Assembly: GCA_963576725.1 (NCBI GenBank)
Contig: OY755247.1
Location: 17,486,526 to 17,550,525, forward strand
Length of the DNA stretch: 64,000 bases
DNA from: Azorinus chamasolen
Lineage: Eukaryota; Mollusca; Bivalvia; Cardiida; Solecurtidae
Reading direction: 5' to 3'
Shown: positions 63,894 to 64,000 of the stretch, piece by piece
Layout of the letters: each line of letters opens with the position of its first letter
How positions within the stretch are numbered: position 1 is the stretch's first letter
Position numbers and translations under genes: made by a program
Notes under the pieces: model-generated
Database searches by the model: none
What the model was told of the DNA's origin: nothing
The model's input: the letters and a program-made list of their open reading frames with translations, nothing else

Positions 63894-64000
63894 GGCTTTT
63901 TTGTTGAAACAAGATTGTTACTAGCCTACAAAATTGTATTTAAATTAATTCATTTTCACAATATGATAATATCAATTACATTTATTAGAACTAAACTAGC

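Noticed and set aside
1..64000. tRNA, rRNA or other structured RNA genes
   Set aside because: No convincing A-box/B-box pair or rRNA core was seen by eye. A covariance-model scan was not possible here.

Overview
This is AT-rich, repeat-laden nuclear DNA from a metazoan, most likely a bivalve mollusc. The reasons are GT-AG introns, a WBP1-type membrane protein gene, a cysteine-rich receptor-ectodomain family of the kind expanded in lophotrochozoans, a CR1/Jockey-like LINE, and dispersed repeats of types I associate with bivalve genomes. The genus (something like Dreissena or a venerid clam) is a guess.

Layout. (1) 1-23.3 kb is almost gene-free and packed with MITEs (short non-autonomous DNA transposons with a central hairpin). 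Only a few candidate exons (1274-1352, 3520-3603 and two weaker ones) hint at a gene. (2) 23.3-33.2 kb holds a complete six-exon gene on the minus strand. It encodes a 236-residue WBP1/VOPP1-like protein: signal peptide, small Cys-rich lumenal domain, one membrane span, cytoplasmic tail with PPPY and PPAY motifs. A consensus CRE lies just upstream. (3) 33.4-35.9 kb is a decayed, 5'-truncated LINE on the minus strand, itself split by another insertion. (4) 36-64 kb is a tandem array of three copies of one plus-strand gene, with start codons spaced 11.0 and 12.4 kb apart. Copy A (37421-42320, four exons, 692 aa) is intact. Copy B (48449-53581) is a pseudogene. Copy C (60825-62865) is open but runs off the window. 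The protein looks like the extracellular part of a mollusc secretin/adhesion-like 7TM receptor that stops just as the first membrane helix would begin.

Mobile DNA. I use these working names. pbA to pbH are TTAA-flanked MITEs whose ends start CCC (piggyBac-like). pbA starts CCCTTTCCCTCATATAAACG. pbB starts CCCTTTACTCCATAAATACG. pbC starts CCCATTCCCTCATAGGC. pbD starts CCCTTTCGCTGCCA. pbE starts CCCTTCGCTTGCTG. pbF starts CCTTTTCGGTG or CCCTTTCGGCG. pbG starts TCCTTACAGTGCG. pbH starts CCCATTTGCTCCC. TgA (ends CAGTAAAACC) and TgB (ends CAGTTGAACTTCG) are TA-flanked Tigger/pogo-like MITEs. CG-MITE (ends CAGAGCTNCAGATAA) has a 5-bp TAAAA target duplication. Insertions nested into one another give direct proof of the target sites.

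Main observations. Most hairpin families, even those with unrelated ends, share the centre GCTCCTATAGGAGC. The GACCC/GGATCC-type hairpins all keep one fixed A-versus-T asymmetry in an otherwise near-perfect palindrome. In copies B and C a CG-MITE landed in coding exon 1 and appears to have become a frame-preserving intron, using a splice donor carried by the MITE and an acceptor already present in the exon.
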